Of a stretch of DNA of 64,000 nt, positions 44,518 through 53,422 are shown piece by piece. Positions within the stretch are counted from its first letter, which is position 1; every line of letters starts with the position of its first letter. A model generated the notes under the pieces. It made no database searches. It was not told the DNA's origin and was given only the letters and a program-made list of their open reading frames with translations. Both the position numbers and the translations under genes were made by a program. This stretch comes from Pseudomonas californiensis (GTDB taxonomy: Bacteria; Pseudomonadota; Gammaproteobacteria; Pseudomonadales; Pseudomonadaceae): the NCBI RefSeq assembly GCF_021147775.1, contig NZ_JAGTPK010000016.1:1-64000 (forward strand). The letters are read 5' to 3'.

Positions 44518-47019
44518 ATGCGTGGATTAATGATCGACATCAGTGACAGCAATCAAACCGAGCAAGCACTGCGACAATCCGAAGACCGGTTCGCCTCAGT
44601 TTTTGCCCAGTCTCCGGACATCCTGGTGATCGCGAGCCTTGCCGACGGCAAGATCCTCGAAGCCAACGACGCGTTCGTCGAGAAAACCGGCCTCACTGTC
44701 GCAGAAGTCATGGGTAAAACACCGACCCAGCTGGACCTGTGGGGAGTGCCGGGCATAGGCCCTTCGCTTCTTGAGCAGTTGCAAAAAGGCAATATCCGCA
44801 ACCTGGAGCTGCCGTTTCGATGTAAGGACGGCCAGACCTTCTCAGGCCTTATGTCTGCGCAGCCGATCATCCTGAGCACAACGCCTACCGTGCTGATCGT
44901 TGTCCGGGACATTACCCCGCTCAAGGAGGCTCAGCAGCAGTTGCGAGCGTCTGAAGAGAAGTTCGCTGGCGCTTTTCATGCCTCCCCTGACGGGTTGGCC
45001 ATCACCCGTGAACGAGATGGTTTTATGCTTGAGGTCAACGAAGGGTTCTGTCGCATAACAGGCTATGACGAACAACGATGCCTGGAGCATTCCACTCTTG
45101 ATCTGGGCCTGTGGGCCGACCCGAGAGAGCGCAAGTCGCTTGTCAAACAGATGAGAATAAAAGGGTCTATCCACGACTTTCGGGCAAGGATTCGCGGCTC
45201 AGACGGCAGAATCAGGCTCTGCGAGCTGTCCTCGCACTCCGTGCAGATCGGCGGTGAAAAATGCCTGCTGACCATCTCCCGTGACATCACCGAACGCCAA
45301 CAGATGCAGGAGAAACTGCACCTGGCCGCGACGGTATTCGAAAGCACAGCAGAAGGCGTGCTCATCACCGATACAAACCAGCGCATCAATGCCGTGAACC
45401 GTGCGTTCAGTGAAATCACCGGGTACAGCGAAAGCGAGGCTACTGGCATGACGCCGCGCCTGCTTGCCTCAGGCGTGCACGACAGCGCCTTTTACGCCGC
45501 CATGTGGCATCAATTGACAGCAGAGGGCCATTGGCAAGGCGAGATCTGCAACCGCCGAAAAAATGGAGAAATGTTCCCGAGCTGGCTGACCATTAACGCG
45601 GTTCGCAACAAAGAACACGTCATCACCCACTTCGTCGCCGTCTTCGCCGATATCTCCAGAATCAAACAGGCTCAGGCGCGCCTGGACTATCAAGCTCACC
45701 ACGACCCGCTCACCGGCCTCCCCAACCGAACCCTCTTCGAGAGCCGCCTGCAGACTGCCCTGTTGCACAGCGAGGAATCGGGCAGCCTTGGGGCCGTTCT
45801 GTTTCTGGATCTGGACCGTTTCAAACACATCAACGACAGCCTGGGTCACCCGATCGGCGATCTGCTATTGAAAGGCATTGCCCATCGACTCAAGGAGAAC
45901 CTGCGCGACATTGATACCGTCGCAAGGTTGGGCGGTGATGAGTTCATCGTCCTGCTGCCAGGCTTGCTACAAGCCGCCGATGCGCAGACCATCGCCCACA
46001 AACTGCTTGCCTGCTTCAGCGCGCCCTTCCAGGCCGACGAGCACGAGTTCTTCATGAGCGCCAGCATTGGCTGCAGCCTGTTCCCCGATGACGGCACCGA
46101 CGTCGCCACATTGGTCAAAAACGCGGACGCGGCCATGTATCGCTCCAAAGCCAAAGGTCGCAACCGCGTCGAAAGCTACACCCGCGACCTGACCGCGCAG
46201 GCCAGCGAACGCATCGCCCTGGAACAGGAACTGCGCAGAGCGCTGGACCGCAACGAGCTGAGCCTGTCTTTTCAGCCCAAGGTCTGCCTGTTGAGCAACA
46301 TCATGGTTGGCGCCGAAGCGCTGATTCGCTGGAGCCATCCCCTATTTGGCGAAGTACCGCCCGAGCATTTCATCCCACTGGCGGAAGAGAACGGGATGAT
46401 CCTGCAGATTGGCGATTGGGTGCTTGAACAGGCCTGTCGCCAGATGCACGAATGGCGCAAGACCCACAAACCCTTCGGCACCTTGTCGGTCAACCTGGCA
46501 GGCGCCCAACTCAGACAACCACACCTGGTCAGCCGCATCGAACAGCTGCTGGCAGACCACGGACTGGAACCCGAATGCCTGCAACTGGAGATCACTGAAA
46601 ACTTCATCATGAGCCAGACCCAGGAAGCGCTGGCCGTCCTGCACAAACTGAAAAAGCTCGGCGTGCAACTGGCCATCGACGATTTCGGTACTGGTTACTC
46701 ATCGCTGAGCTACCTCAAGCGCCTGCCGCTGGACATCCTCAAGATCGACCAGTCATTCGTCCGCGGCCTGCCTGAAGACTCCCACGACGCCGCTATCGTG
46801 CGCGCCATCATCGCACTGGGCCGCAGCATGCAACTCACCGTCATCGCCGAAGGCGTGGAGAACCACGAACAACAACAATTCCTCGCTGCCGAAGGCTGCG
46901 AACAGATGCAGGGCTACCTCATCAGCCTGCCCCTCCCACCCGACGAATTCTGCACGAGGTTTCTTCTTATGAAGGTTTCGGACTTTTCGGATAGCACAGC
47001 CGCGAAACCGCCGTTATAA
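44518..47019 (+). CDS. PAS-PAS-PAS-GGDEF-EAL cyclic di-GMP protein, N terminus probably lost
   Basis: A dual-domain cyclic di-GMP protein of 833 residues from this ATG. Three PAS domains (about 20-140, 142-262, 265-385) precede a GGDEF domain with intact RLGGDEFIVLLPG (GGDEF 472-476) and an EAL domain with EAL at 600-602, LEITENFIM, AIDDFGTGYSSLSYLKRLPLDILKIDQS and VIAEGVE. Motifs for both synthesis and breakdown are present; which activity dominates cannot be read from sequence. The first residues (MRGLMIDISD) are the last strand of a further PAS, which implies a longer ancestor. A TTG at 44371 would give 882 residues. No transmembrane segment remains. Confidence 0.88.
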   Translation: MRGLMIDISDSNQTEQALRQSEDRFASVFAQSPDILVIASLADGKILEANDAFVEKTGLTVAEVMGKTPTQLDLWGVPGIGPSLLEQLQKGNIRNLELPFRCKDGQTFSGLMSAQPIILSTTPTVLIVVRDITPLKEAQQQLRASEEKFAGAFHASPDGLAITRERDGFMLEVNEGFCRITGYDEQRCLEHSTLDLGLWADPRERKSLVKQMRIKGSIHDFRARIRGSDGRIRLCELSSHSVQIGGEKCLLTISRDITERQQMQEKLHLAATVFESTAEGVLITDTNQRINAVNRAFSEITGYSESEATGMTPRLLASGVHDSAFYAAMWHQLTAEGHWQGEICNRRKNGEMFPSWLTINAVRNKEHVITHFVAVFADISRIKQAQARLDYQAHHDPLTGLPNRTLFESRLQTALLHSEESGSLGAVLFLDLDRFKHINDSLGHPIGDLLLKGIAHRLKENLRDIDTVARLGGDEFIVLLPGLLQAADAQTIAHKLLACFSAPFQADEHEFFMSASIGCSLFPDDGTDVATLVKNADAAMYRSKAKGRNRVESYTRDLTAQASERIALEQELRRALDRNELSLSFQPKVCLLSNIMVGAEALIRWSHPLFGEVPPEHFIPLAEENGMILQIGDWVLEQACRQMHEWRKTHKPFGTLSVNLAGAQLRQPHLVSRIEQLLADHGLEPECLQLEITENFIMSQTQEALAVLHKLKKLGVQLAIDDFGTGYSSLSYLKRLPLDILKIDQSFVRGLPEDSHDAAIVRAIIALGRSMQLTVIAEGVENHEQQQFLAAEGCEQMQGYLISLPLPPDEFCTRFLLMKVSDFSDSTAAKPPL

Positions 47020-47020
47020 T
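47015..47020 (+). promoter_or_regulatory. tRNA promoter -10 box
   Basis: A perfect TATAAT lies 15 bases before the tRNA and overlaps the stop codon of the preceding gene. It is followed by the GC-rich CCGCGACC, typical of growth-rate-controlled stable RNA promoters. The -35 region is weak. Confidence 0.5.
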
Positions 47021-47034
47021 CCGCGACCTACTGA

Positions 47035-47111
47035 GGGCCCATAGCTCAGTTGGTTAGAGCAGAGGACTCATAATCCTTTGGTCCACGGTTCGAGTCCGTG
47101 TGGGCCCACCA
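47035..47111 (+). tRNA. tRNA with CAT anticodon, probably tRNA-Ile2 (k2CAU)
   Basis: The 77-base cloverleaf has acceptor arms GGGCCCA/TGGGCCC, a D arm with AGCTCAGTTGGTTAGAGC, the anticodon loop CTCATAA (CAT at 47069-47071), a TTCGAGTC T-loop region, and an encoded CCA. It lacks initiator features (there is no C1-A72 mismatch). The choice between elongator tRNA-Met and lysidine-modified tRNA-Ile2 rests on resemblance to the Pseudomonas tRNA-Ile2; I favour the latter. Confidence 0.88.
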
Positions 47112-47117
47112 CCTTTG

Positions 47118-47140
47118 AAAGCCGCGCATTGCGCGGCTTT
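47118..47140 (+). terminator. Intrinsic terminator after the tRNA
   Basis: AAAGCCGCGC and GCGCGGCTTT pair perfectly over 10 bp around a 3-base loop, 6 bases past the CCA end. The stem ends in TTT followed by CGCG. Confidence 0.85.
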
Positions 47141-47162
47141 CGCGTTTCTGGGTGGTTCTCCA

Positions 47163-47333
47163 CTAAGACCGTCCTATGGTCGACTCCAAAGAGTCCAAGG
47201 ATCTCGCGCCCAAGAGATCGCTTAAACTCTTCGTCCGAACGAAAATTGGCAACGGCGTAAAGGGCTCGTCCTTCTCGCGGATGAAACGAACCGGGGATGG
47301 TTCCTGCGGCTTCTCTGGTGGTTTGTGGTCCAT
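47163..47333 (-). CDS. Hypothetical 56-residue protein
   Basis: A short gene with a strong AGGAGG six bases before its ATG. It encodes a charged, Pro-rich protein starting MDHKPPEKPQEPSPVRF and ending LDSLESTIGRS, with no domain I recognise. It points toward the tRNA terminator and is the only well-initiated frame in this stretch. The same frame is open upstream to 47522, so it may instead be the tail of a decayed longer gene (see 47334-47690). Confidence 0.45.
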   Translation of the reverse strand: MDHKPPEKPQEPSPVRFIREKDEPFTPLPIFVRTKSLSDLLGARSLDSLESTIGRS

Positions 47334-47690
47334 ACAGCTCCTCCTGTTTCCCACGAATTTATAGGCTCTGCGGATGCGACTGGTTAGGTAGCGCAAAACC
47401 CGATCACCCGAATCGCGGACGATCCTGAGAGAGTGGGCTACGCGCCTCCTGAATAGCTTACAGTCCCGCGTGCCTAGGTGTTCACGGAAAATTCCCGAGG
47501 TGGTCTTAACTAATTTCCACGCCTAGGCCCCTGCTTCATCCCGTGACCACAAGCCCAAGCGAATCGCCTCTTGCAGATCTGGAAAAACCTTCAGAAATCC
47601 ATCCCTAGGATGAATCCGAGAGAGCCTTAAAGTCGGGTTGGCTGTGGCTTTGCGGATGTCGCGATCCAGCCCAGACGGGAGTGCCTTGAA
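47334..47690 (-). pseudogene. Decayed reading frame beside the tRNA
   Basis: One minus-strand frame runs from 47690 to 47163 and is broken by a single TAG at 47523-47525. The upstream part reads LDRDIRKATANPTLRLSRIH and then FLKVFPDLQEAIRLGLWS; the downstream part enters the 56-residue gene. No start codon with a Shine-Dalgarno is present at the upstream end, where a TGA closes the frame. The composition looks protein-like, but I do not recognise a family. It could be a remnant of a gene brought by an element at the tRNA, or chance. Confidence 0.35.
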
Positions 47691-47810
47691 TCATGGTCGT
47701 AGGCAGCGAAACTCGAGGACTCACGGTCAAATCACGCACTGCTGGCCTTCAAAGAGCCAGTTAACCTGAGCCAGGCAGATGTGGCACACCATTGAATGGA
47801 GGAATGCACC

Positions 47811-48419
47811 ATGGAAGATGACCAGCATCTTCAAGACTCGATCTGGAGCAGCGCAAGGTGGCTCAATGAGCCCGGTAGTTGCCGTGTGCTGGCGGACCAC
47901 TCGCTGGAGGTGGTGACTGACGAGCAGACTGATTTCTGGCGTGAAACCCATTATGGCTTCATACGAGACAGCGGTCATTTTCTCGGTTTCAGCAGCGTGG
48001 GTGGGTTTACTGCCCAGATCAGAGTGAATGCCGATTTCAGGGAGCTCTATGACCAGGCTGGGATCATGGTCCGGATCGATGAGCAGACCTGGGTCAAGGC
48101 AGGGATCGAGTTCAACGACGGGCATGCAATGCTCAGCAGTGTCCTCACTCAGGGTCGGTCGGACTGGGCACCCAGTTACTTTTCGGGTGATCCTCGCGAC
48201 TTTTGGCTTCGGGTGACGGTCGCGAACGGCGTGCTGCGCCTGCAGTATTCATCCGACGGTGTGTGCTGGCCTTTGCTCAGGCTTGCGCCCTTCCCCGAGG
48301 CGCAAAGCTATCAGGTCGGCCCCATCTGCTGTACGCCACAGCGCAAAGGCCTGCAGGTCAGGTTTTCAGAGTGGTCTTTGACGCCTCCCGTGGAGCGCGA
48401 CCTGCACGATCTGAGCTAA
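47811..48419 (+). CDS. DUF1349 (concanavalin-like) protein
   Basis: A 202-residue protein of the DUF1349 family, related in fold to concanavalin A-like lectins and glucanases. It has FWRETHYGFIRDSGHF, FTAQIRVNADFRELYDQAGIMVRIDEQTWVK split over two strands, GIEFNDGHAMLSSVLTQGRSDW, and FWLRVTVANGVLRLQYSSDG. There is no signal peptide, so it is probably cytoplasmic. No enzyme activity is established for the family. The ATG at 47811 has GGAGG eight bases upstream; an upstream in-frame ATG would overlap that site. Confidence 0.82.
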   Translation: MEDDQHLQDSIWSSARWLNEPGSCRVLADHSLEVVTDEQTDFWRETHYGFIRDSGHFLGFSSVGGFTAQIRVNADFRELYDQAGIMVRIDEQTWVKAGIEFNDGHAMLSSVLTQGRSDWAPSYFSGDPRDFWLRVTVANGVLRLQYSSDGVCWPLLRLAPFPEAQSYQVGPICCTPQRKGLQVRFSEWSLTPPVERDLHDLS

Positions 48420-48544
48420 AGAGCGATAGCGCCCGATCCGCCCGGGCATGTTCGCCCTGCGGACTGAGCAGATCGGGCAGCGTGTTTGTCCCGAATGTTC
48501 AAGGAGCCTGCCTTAGAGGCACAAGGCTGACGCGGCGTATCCGG

Positions 48545-49540
48545 TCAGATGTTCTCGCCCTGCTCGTTGATGCGCCCGCTGTCGTAAGCCTTGCGCATTT
48601 CCGGATCGGACAGGATCGTGTAAGCATTCGAGATGCTCTTGAAGCGTTCAGTCGCTTCTGCCTGGTTGCCCGGATGCTTGTCGGGATGGTGCTTCAATGC
48701 GCTGTCCCTGTAAGCCTTTCTGATGGCGCTCATGTCTGCGGTCATGTCAGTAAGGCCCAGGTGTTGATACAACGGTTTCACGACCGGCTTGGCGGGGCGG
48801 TCTTCGCCCACCTTGGCTGAAGCGTCGGCGGCCGTTTTGGCTTCAGGCCGCGGCGCTGAAGGTCGTTTGGGCCCGGCCCCAGACTCTGTTCTGGGCGGAG
48901 GTGGAGGAGTGCGGGACGGTCTGCGAGGTCGCTCGTCCTGGCGTTGTGGCCGCTCTGAGCTGTCAGGGCGCGAGGCTGGAGGGGGTGCGCTGCCAGCGCT
49001 GGAGGGCTGTGTCTCTTCAGGTATTTGATCAGCGATATCCTGCATCACCTTACTCATGTACAGCTTGCTGGCAAAGAAAGCATTGCGCAGGTTAGCCGCG
49101 ACGGTGTTGTCCTTATGTGGCTCAGCCAAAGGCGCGGCCAGTGCATCGGCCAGTTTCTTGCCGAGGGAAAACAGCGACTTGCCCGTATGGTCCATGAAGC
49201 TCAAAAAACTCATCACCTCCGGCCTTTTAGTGTCGCGCTCCCAGACCACGCTCGCTACGTCATAAGCGGCCCGCGCCAGCTTGAACGCTCCGCCTCTAGC
49301 ATACGTCTCGACATTGATGACCGGCTCCTTGCCGCTCAACGCGTCCAGGATTACTGACAGCCCTTTCTGCTGGCGCTCAGTGAGATTGCCTTTTTGCTCC
49401 AGTAAAGACTGGTTGAGCTGCAAGGCCACCTTGCCAGCAATGTGGCTCGCGACGTTCAACACCAGATCCAGTTTGGGCTTTGGCGAATCGCTGAGAGCTG
49501 CGCGCGCCAATGAAGACGCCACGCTGGAGAGATTGATCAT
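48545..49540 (-). CDS. hopI1: Type III effector HopI1 (J-domain protein)
   Basis: HopI1 is delivered into plant cells, goes to the chloroplast and uses its J domain to recruit host Hsp70, suppressing salicylate-linked defence. The 331 residues have a Ser-rich N terminus (MINLSSVASSLARAALSDSP) typical of type III signals, a helical middle (about 20-175), a Pro/Arg/Ser-rich linker (about 178-255), and a C-terminal J domain with the HPD motif at 285-287. It lacks the Pro/Gln-rich repeat blocks of longer HopI1 forms. The ATG at 49540 has GGGGAAG upstream, and a perfect hrp box lies 28-55 bases before it. A longer in-frame start at 49561 is less likely. Confidence 0.9.
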   Translation of the reverse strand: MINLSSVASSLARAALSDSPKPKLDLVLNVASHIAGKVALQLNQSLLEQKGNLTERQQKGLSVILDALSGKEPVINVETYARGGAFKLARAAYDVASVVWERDTKRPEVMSFLSFMDHTGKSLFSLGKKLADALAAPLAEPHKDNTVAANLRNAFFASKLYMSKVMQDIADQIPEETQPSSAGSAPPPASRPDSSERPQRQDERPRRPSRTPPPPPRTESGAGPKRPSAPRPEAKTAADASAKVGEDRPAKPVVKPLYQHLGLTDMTADMSAIRKAYRDSALKHHPDKHPGNQAEATERFKSISNAYTILSDPEMRKAYDSGRINEQGENI

Positions 49541-49567
49541 AGTGCTTCCCCGGAAGGTCATAACGCC

Positions 49568-49595
49568 TTAGTGGCAAGCCGATAGATCTGGTTCC
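49568..49595 (-). promoter_or_regulatory. hrp box of hopI1
   Basis: On the minus strand the site reads GGAACC, 15 bases, CCACTAA, a full match to the HrpL sigma-factor promoter consensus GGAACC-N15/16-CCACNNA. It is 28 bases upstream of the hopI1 ATG. Confidence 0.92.
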
Positions 49596-49750
49596 AGAGC
49601 CAGCACAGCGTGCAGCAAGTGCCATCAGGCGAAGGGGTCTGCACAGAAGGGCGTTAAAGCCCTGCTGTACAGTTCAGGGCTTCAGGCAGGCAAGAATAAA
49701 CAGAGAACTGGGTTTGAGCACGGATGATGCTCCCGCCAAGTGACCTCCCC

Positions 49751-51075
49751 TCAAAAATCCGCAACCTTGCCCCAGGCCGAGGACCGAAAACGGTCCGGGT
49801 GATACGGTTTCGGGTCGACGATAGGCGTGACGCCGCTGACGATGTCGGCGATCAGGTGGCCTGCGCCGGGGCCTATACCGAAGCCGTGGCCGCTGAAGCC
49901 GGCAGCCAGCACCAAGCCTGGAAGGCTGGCCATTTCTCCAATGCCGGGGACGCCGTCGGGCGTGCTGTCTACATAACCTGCCCAGGCTGCCGTGACCGTC
50001 GAGCCTTTCAGCAGCGGGATCAGGTCAACGGCACGCTTGTAGGTGAGTTTGACCGCCGCTGGGTCGGCGCTCGGGTCGAGAATCCGCATCCGTTCCATTG
50101 GAGTCGGCTCATCCAGACGCCAACGCTTCCAGCTTTCATGGCCCGCGCGCAAACCCTCAAACCCACCCGGCGCCAGGTTGCGCCAGCGGCGCTGAAACAT
50201 CGGCAAAAATTGTGGCGCGAAACTGAGTAACTGGGGCGTCAGGTCGACGCCCCCCTGCCGCTGATTGCCACTGTGTAACTGCCATCCGAGCGCCGCGTCA
50301 TGGAAACATCAGGCGTATGCAGCGCAGCTGGCATCTCGTGATCGCGAGGAGCAATCGAGAGCGCAGTCTGGCGGATGGTGGCTTGAGGGAAGCGAATACC
50401 GTATTGGCGGCAGAAGGACGACGCCCAGGCGCCTGCCGCCAGCACGGCCTGCCGGGTGCGGATGGTGCCTTTTTCGGTCACGACTGCAGACAACCGGCCG
50501 CCTTCGGTCTCGATACCCCGCACGGCGCAGCCCTGATGTACCGTCCCGCCGAGCGCGATGATGGCGCGAGCGACCGCCGGCGCGGCGCGCGACGGGTCTG
50601 CGGTGCCATCGGTGGGAGAGAAAACCCCGCCTTTCCACTGTTTGCCAGTTGCGCTGCCGTGTTCAGCGGCTTGCTGGGTGGTAAGCATGTAGGTTTCGAC
50701 ATTGGCGGTGCGCGCAAACTCACCCCAGCGCGCCCAACCTGCCAACTCCTTTTCGTTGTTGCTGAGGTAGAGCAACCCGCAGCGTTTGAAGCCGGTGTCC
50801 TCGCCCGTTTCGGCACCGAACTGATCCCACAACTCAAGGCTTTTGGTGGCCATCGGCAGCTCACGCTCATCGCGGTTCTGCTGGCGGCACCAGCCCCAGT
50901 TTCGGCTAGATTGCTCAGCGCCGATGCGGCCTTTTTCAACCAGGGCGACTTTCATGCCGCGCCTGGCCAGGTAATAAGCGGTAAACGAACCGATGATACC
51001 GCCGCCGATCACGACCACGTCAGCATCCGTCGGCAGGTCGGGTGAGCTTTCTACGGGGGTCAGAGGGGCTGGCAT
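49751..51075 (-). pseudogene. FAD-dependent oxidoreductase (DadA-like), frameshifted
   Basis: The 5' part (51075 to about 50256) encodes a DAO-type flavoprotein with the dinucleotide motif DVVVIGGGIIGSFTAYYLARRG, the conserved SSRNWGWCRQQNRDE, and VAISGRG, then stops early. The 3' part (from about 50249 to 49751) continues in another frame with MFQRRWRNLAPGG and GFSGHGFGIGPGAGHLIADIV, which completes the FAD domain. The two join at a run of six G (plus-strand C at 50250-50255); one more G would restore a single frame of about 440 residues with GGVDLTPQLL at the junction. It is therefore a frameshift mutation, a phase-variable tract or a sequencing error. Confidence 0.85.
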
Positions 51076-51327
51076 GTCTGGGCATCCGTCAAGGTTCAGT
51101 CATAGGGCGAGAGGCAGCCCGTCAGGCGTGTCGCCAGTCATAGTTGAGTACTGGCGTTTCATGGATTTATTACACCACCATGAAGCCATGCATAAACGAT
51201 TGAAAGTGCAGCTTGCCTGGCACAAACATCCGTTTCGCACACCTGCTTCAGCAGACTTTGCGGATGAGACGGGCAGGCGCTCTACGATGCGGACACAGTA
51301 CGTGTCCGCATGTCGCCTTGCTCACCA

Positions 51328-52059
51328 TCAACCAGCGGAGGCAGCCGTCTGCTTCGCTGCACGCGCGCTCATGATGATCTCTTCAGTCGCCGCAGTCGCA
51401 GGCTGGCCTTTTTTGGTCAACTGAACGAAGAACATGCCGTCGTACTGTTCCTGCGACGGTGTTTTGGTCACGGGGATCAATAGCGCGGCGAGGTCGAGCG
51501 TGCCGGCGAAGTTCTCCTTGGTCAAACTGTAGCGCCCCATGGAACTGCCGCTCCAGCCGGTATCAGCTGCCACCAGATCGATGGAGGAGTCTCGGTAGCC
51601 CACCGCCGACGCTTTCAGACTGTTGTCGTCATTCAACAGCTTGTTCAAGCGCTCCTCATCCGAGGTGCTCAACTGTCCGGCACTGTTGAGCGCCTTCAAA
51701 TTGCCGTTCTCTTCTACCGTGAAGCCGAATTTCTTGCTCGCCAGATCGGGCGCCAGTTTCGCCAACGACGTCTGGAACGCCTCGAACGAGTTCTTCAATT
51801 GCGCCTTTGCACTGCTATGCACACTCACCCGGTTGAGGAATTCCGGCGTTTGCGATCGACCGATGAGGGTATAGACCTCGTCCATGGACAGCGACGTCGA
51901 CGGTGCTTTATCGCTCGGATGATAGACAGCAGCGGGCGTGGCGTTCAGCAGCGCCTGTTTGGCAGTGTCGCTCATGGGTTGTGCGGTGAGGATCTGGTCA
52001 GAAGGTGTGAGGCGGTTGACCAGCGAAGGGATGTTGACAGGATTCAGGGAGATAGCCAT
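51328..52059 (-). CDS. Protein of unknown function between effector loci
   Basis: A 243-residue protein that I do not recognise. The N-terminal 60 residues are rich in Ser, Thr, Pro and Ala (starts MAISLNPVNIPSLVNRL; has SDKAPSTSLS), followed by a mixed helical domain and a C-terminal half with YDGMFFVQLTKKGQPATAATEEI. There is no signal peptide or membrane segment. The Ser-rich, weakly amphipathic start and the position between hopI1 and hopN1 are compatible with type III secretion, but I find no hrp box within 200 bases upstream. It may equally be an ordinary cytoplasmic protein. Confidence 0.65.
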   Translation of the reverse strand: MAISLNPVNIPSLVNRLTPSDQILTAQPMSDTAKQALLNATPAAVYHPSDKAPSTSLSMDEVYTLIGRSQTPEFLNRVSVHSSAKAQLKNSFEAFQTSLAKLAPDLASKKFGFTVEENGNLKALNSAGQLSTSDEERLNKLLNDDNSLKASAVGYRDSSIDLVAADTGWSGSSMGRYSLTKENFAGTLDLAALLIPVTKTPSQEQYDGMFFVQLTKKGQPATAATEEIIMSARAAKQTAASAG

Positions 52060-52271
52060 TTCATCGATCCATGATGGGATGTATGGCCTCTGTATCGACG
52101 CGACAGGGCAAGAGCTTTAGGGAGAGCCGACCAATAGCCGGACACTGAAGTGTTACTGCACATTAGCGCCAGTGGCACGGCTCCTTCCGGCCACTGAACG
52201 TATTACGAGCAACGCTGCTTGCCCTGGCCCGACTGCAGACGTCGAGACCAAGGCTGCTTTACCCGGCGGTC

Positions 52272-53363
52272 TTAACGATACCGTTCCAGCCAATGCGCGT
52301 AAGGCGCTGGCAGGGTCCACGAGGCGTTGTCTACGCCCAGTTCCTTGGCGGCAAAGTAAGGCCAGTGCGGGTCTGCAAGGTGAGCGCGACCGATGGACAC
52401 CAGATCGAGATGGCCCGATTTGATCGACTCTTCAGCCAACTGCGGAGTGCCGAAGCCCCACGCAGAGGTCACCGGCAAACCTGCTTCGCGGCGCACGCGC
52501 TCGGCGACAGGTCCCATGAAGGCCGGGCCCCACGGGATATTGGTGTCCGGGATAGTGAAGCCGACGCTGACGCTCAGCAGATCAAGACCGCCCGCCTTGA
52601 AGCGACGCGCCAGTTCGATGGATTCACCAAGAGTCTGCTCATCACGCCCGTCGTACTCGATCACACCGAAGCGCGCGGTCAGCGGCAGGTGCTCAGGCCA
52701 GACTTCACGTACGGCAGCGAGGGTTTCCAGCAGGAAACGGCTGCGGTTGTCAAAGCTGCCGCCGTAGGCATCGGTGCGCTGGTTAGAGTGCTCGGAGAAG
52801 AAGCTTTGACCGAGGTAACCATGCGCAAAGTGCAGCTCGATCCACTCAAAGCCTGCTTCCAGAGCACGGCGTGCTGCATTGACGAAGTCCTGCTGAACGC
52901 GTGCGATGTCGTCCAGAGTCATTTCGCGCGGCACCTTGGGCAGGTTGGCACCGAATGCGATGGCGGACGGGGCGATGGTTTCCCAGCCGCGCGCATCGGA
53001 CTCAGCGATATGGTCGTCGCCTTCCCACGGACGATTGGCGCTCGCCTTGCGACCAGCGTGCGCGATCTGAATACCCGGAACCGATCCGGCAGCCTTGATC
53101 GCTTTGACAACAGGAACGAATGCCTGGGCTTGCTGGTCGTTCCAGATACCCGCACAACCTGGTGTGATTCGGCCTTCAGGCGCAACAGCAGTTGCTTCCA
53201 CGACCACCAGACCTGCTCCGCCACGCGCCATGCTCGCCAGATGCACGTGGTGCCAATCGTTGATCAGGCCGTCATCCGCCTTGTATTGGCACATCGGTGG
53301 AATGGCGATGCGATTACGCAAGGTGACGTCTTTGAGGGTGTAGGGTTCGAACAACGCGGACAT
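52272..53363 (-). CDS. xenA: Old yellow enzyme XenA (NADPH:flavin oxidoreductase)
   Basis: XenA reduces activated double bonds and nitro compounds such as xenobiotics with NADPH and FMN. The 363-residue TIM barrel matches P. putida XenA very closely throughout: LFEPYTLKDVTLRNRIAIPP, MCQYKADDG with the active-site Cys, HAGRKASANRPWEG, EWIELHFAHGYLGQSFFS, SNQRTDAYGGSFDNRSRFLL and VSIGRAHLADP, and the C-terminal arginine-rich YAHWLERYR that completes the active site of the dimer. It is divergent from an ArsR-type regulator 59 bases away, which probably controls it. Confidence 0.93.
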   Translation of the reverse strand: MSALFEPYTLKDVTLRNRIAIPPMCQYKADDGLINDWHHVHLASMARGGAGLVVVEATAVAPEGRITPGCAGIWNDQQAQAFVPVVKAIKAAGSVPGIQIAHAGRKASANRPWEGDDHIAESDARGWETIAPSAIAFGANLPKVPREMTLDDIARVQQDFVNAARRALEAGFEWIELHFAHGYLGQSFFSEHSNQRTDAYGGSFDNRSRFLLETLAAVREVWPEHLPLTARFGVIEYDGRDEQTLGESIELARRFKAGGLDLLSVSVGFTIPDTNIPWGPAFMGPVAERVRREAGLPVTSAWGFGTPQLAEESIKSGHLDLVSIGRAHLADPHWPYFAAKELGVDNASWTLPAPYAHWLERYR

Positions 53364-53422
53364 GAAAAGTCTCCAGAACTACAAAATACGATTGTTCGAT
53401 AGTATTCGAAATATAGCGCTGA

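Noticed and set aside
47782..47795. TGGCAC...TTGA resembling a sigma54 promoter before the DUF1349 gene
   Set aside because: The spacing between the two elements is one base short and the -12 element is incomplete.
52170..52200. CCAGTGG/CTTCC resembling a reversed hrp box upstream of the unknown 243-residue gene
   Set aside because: The two half sites have mismatches and their spacing is about 7 bases, not 15-16.
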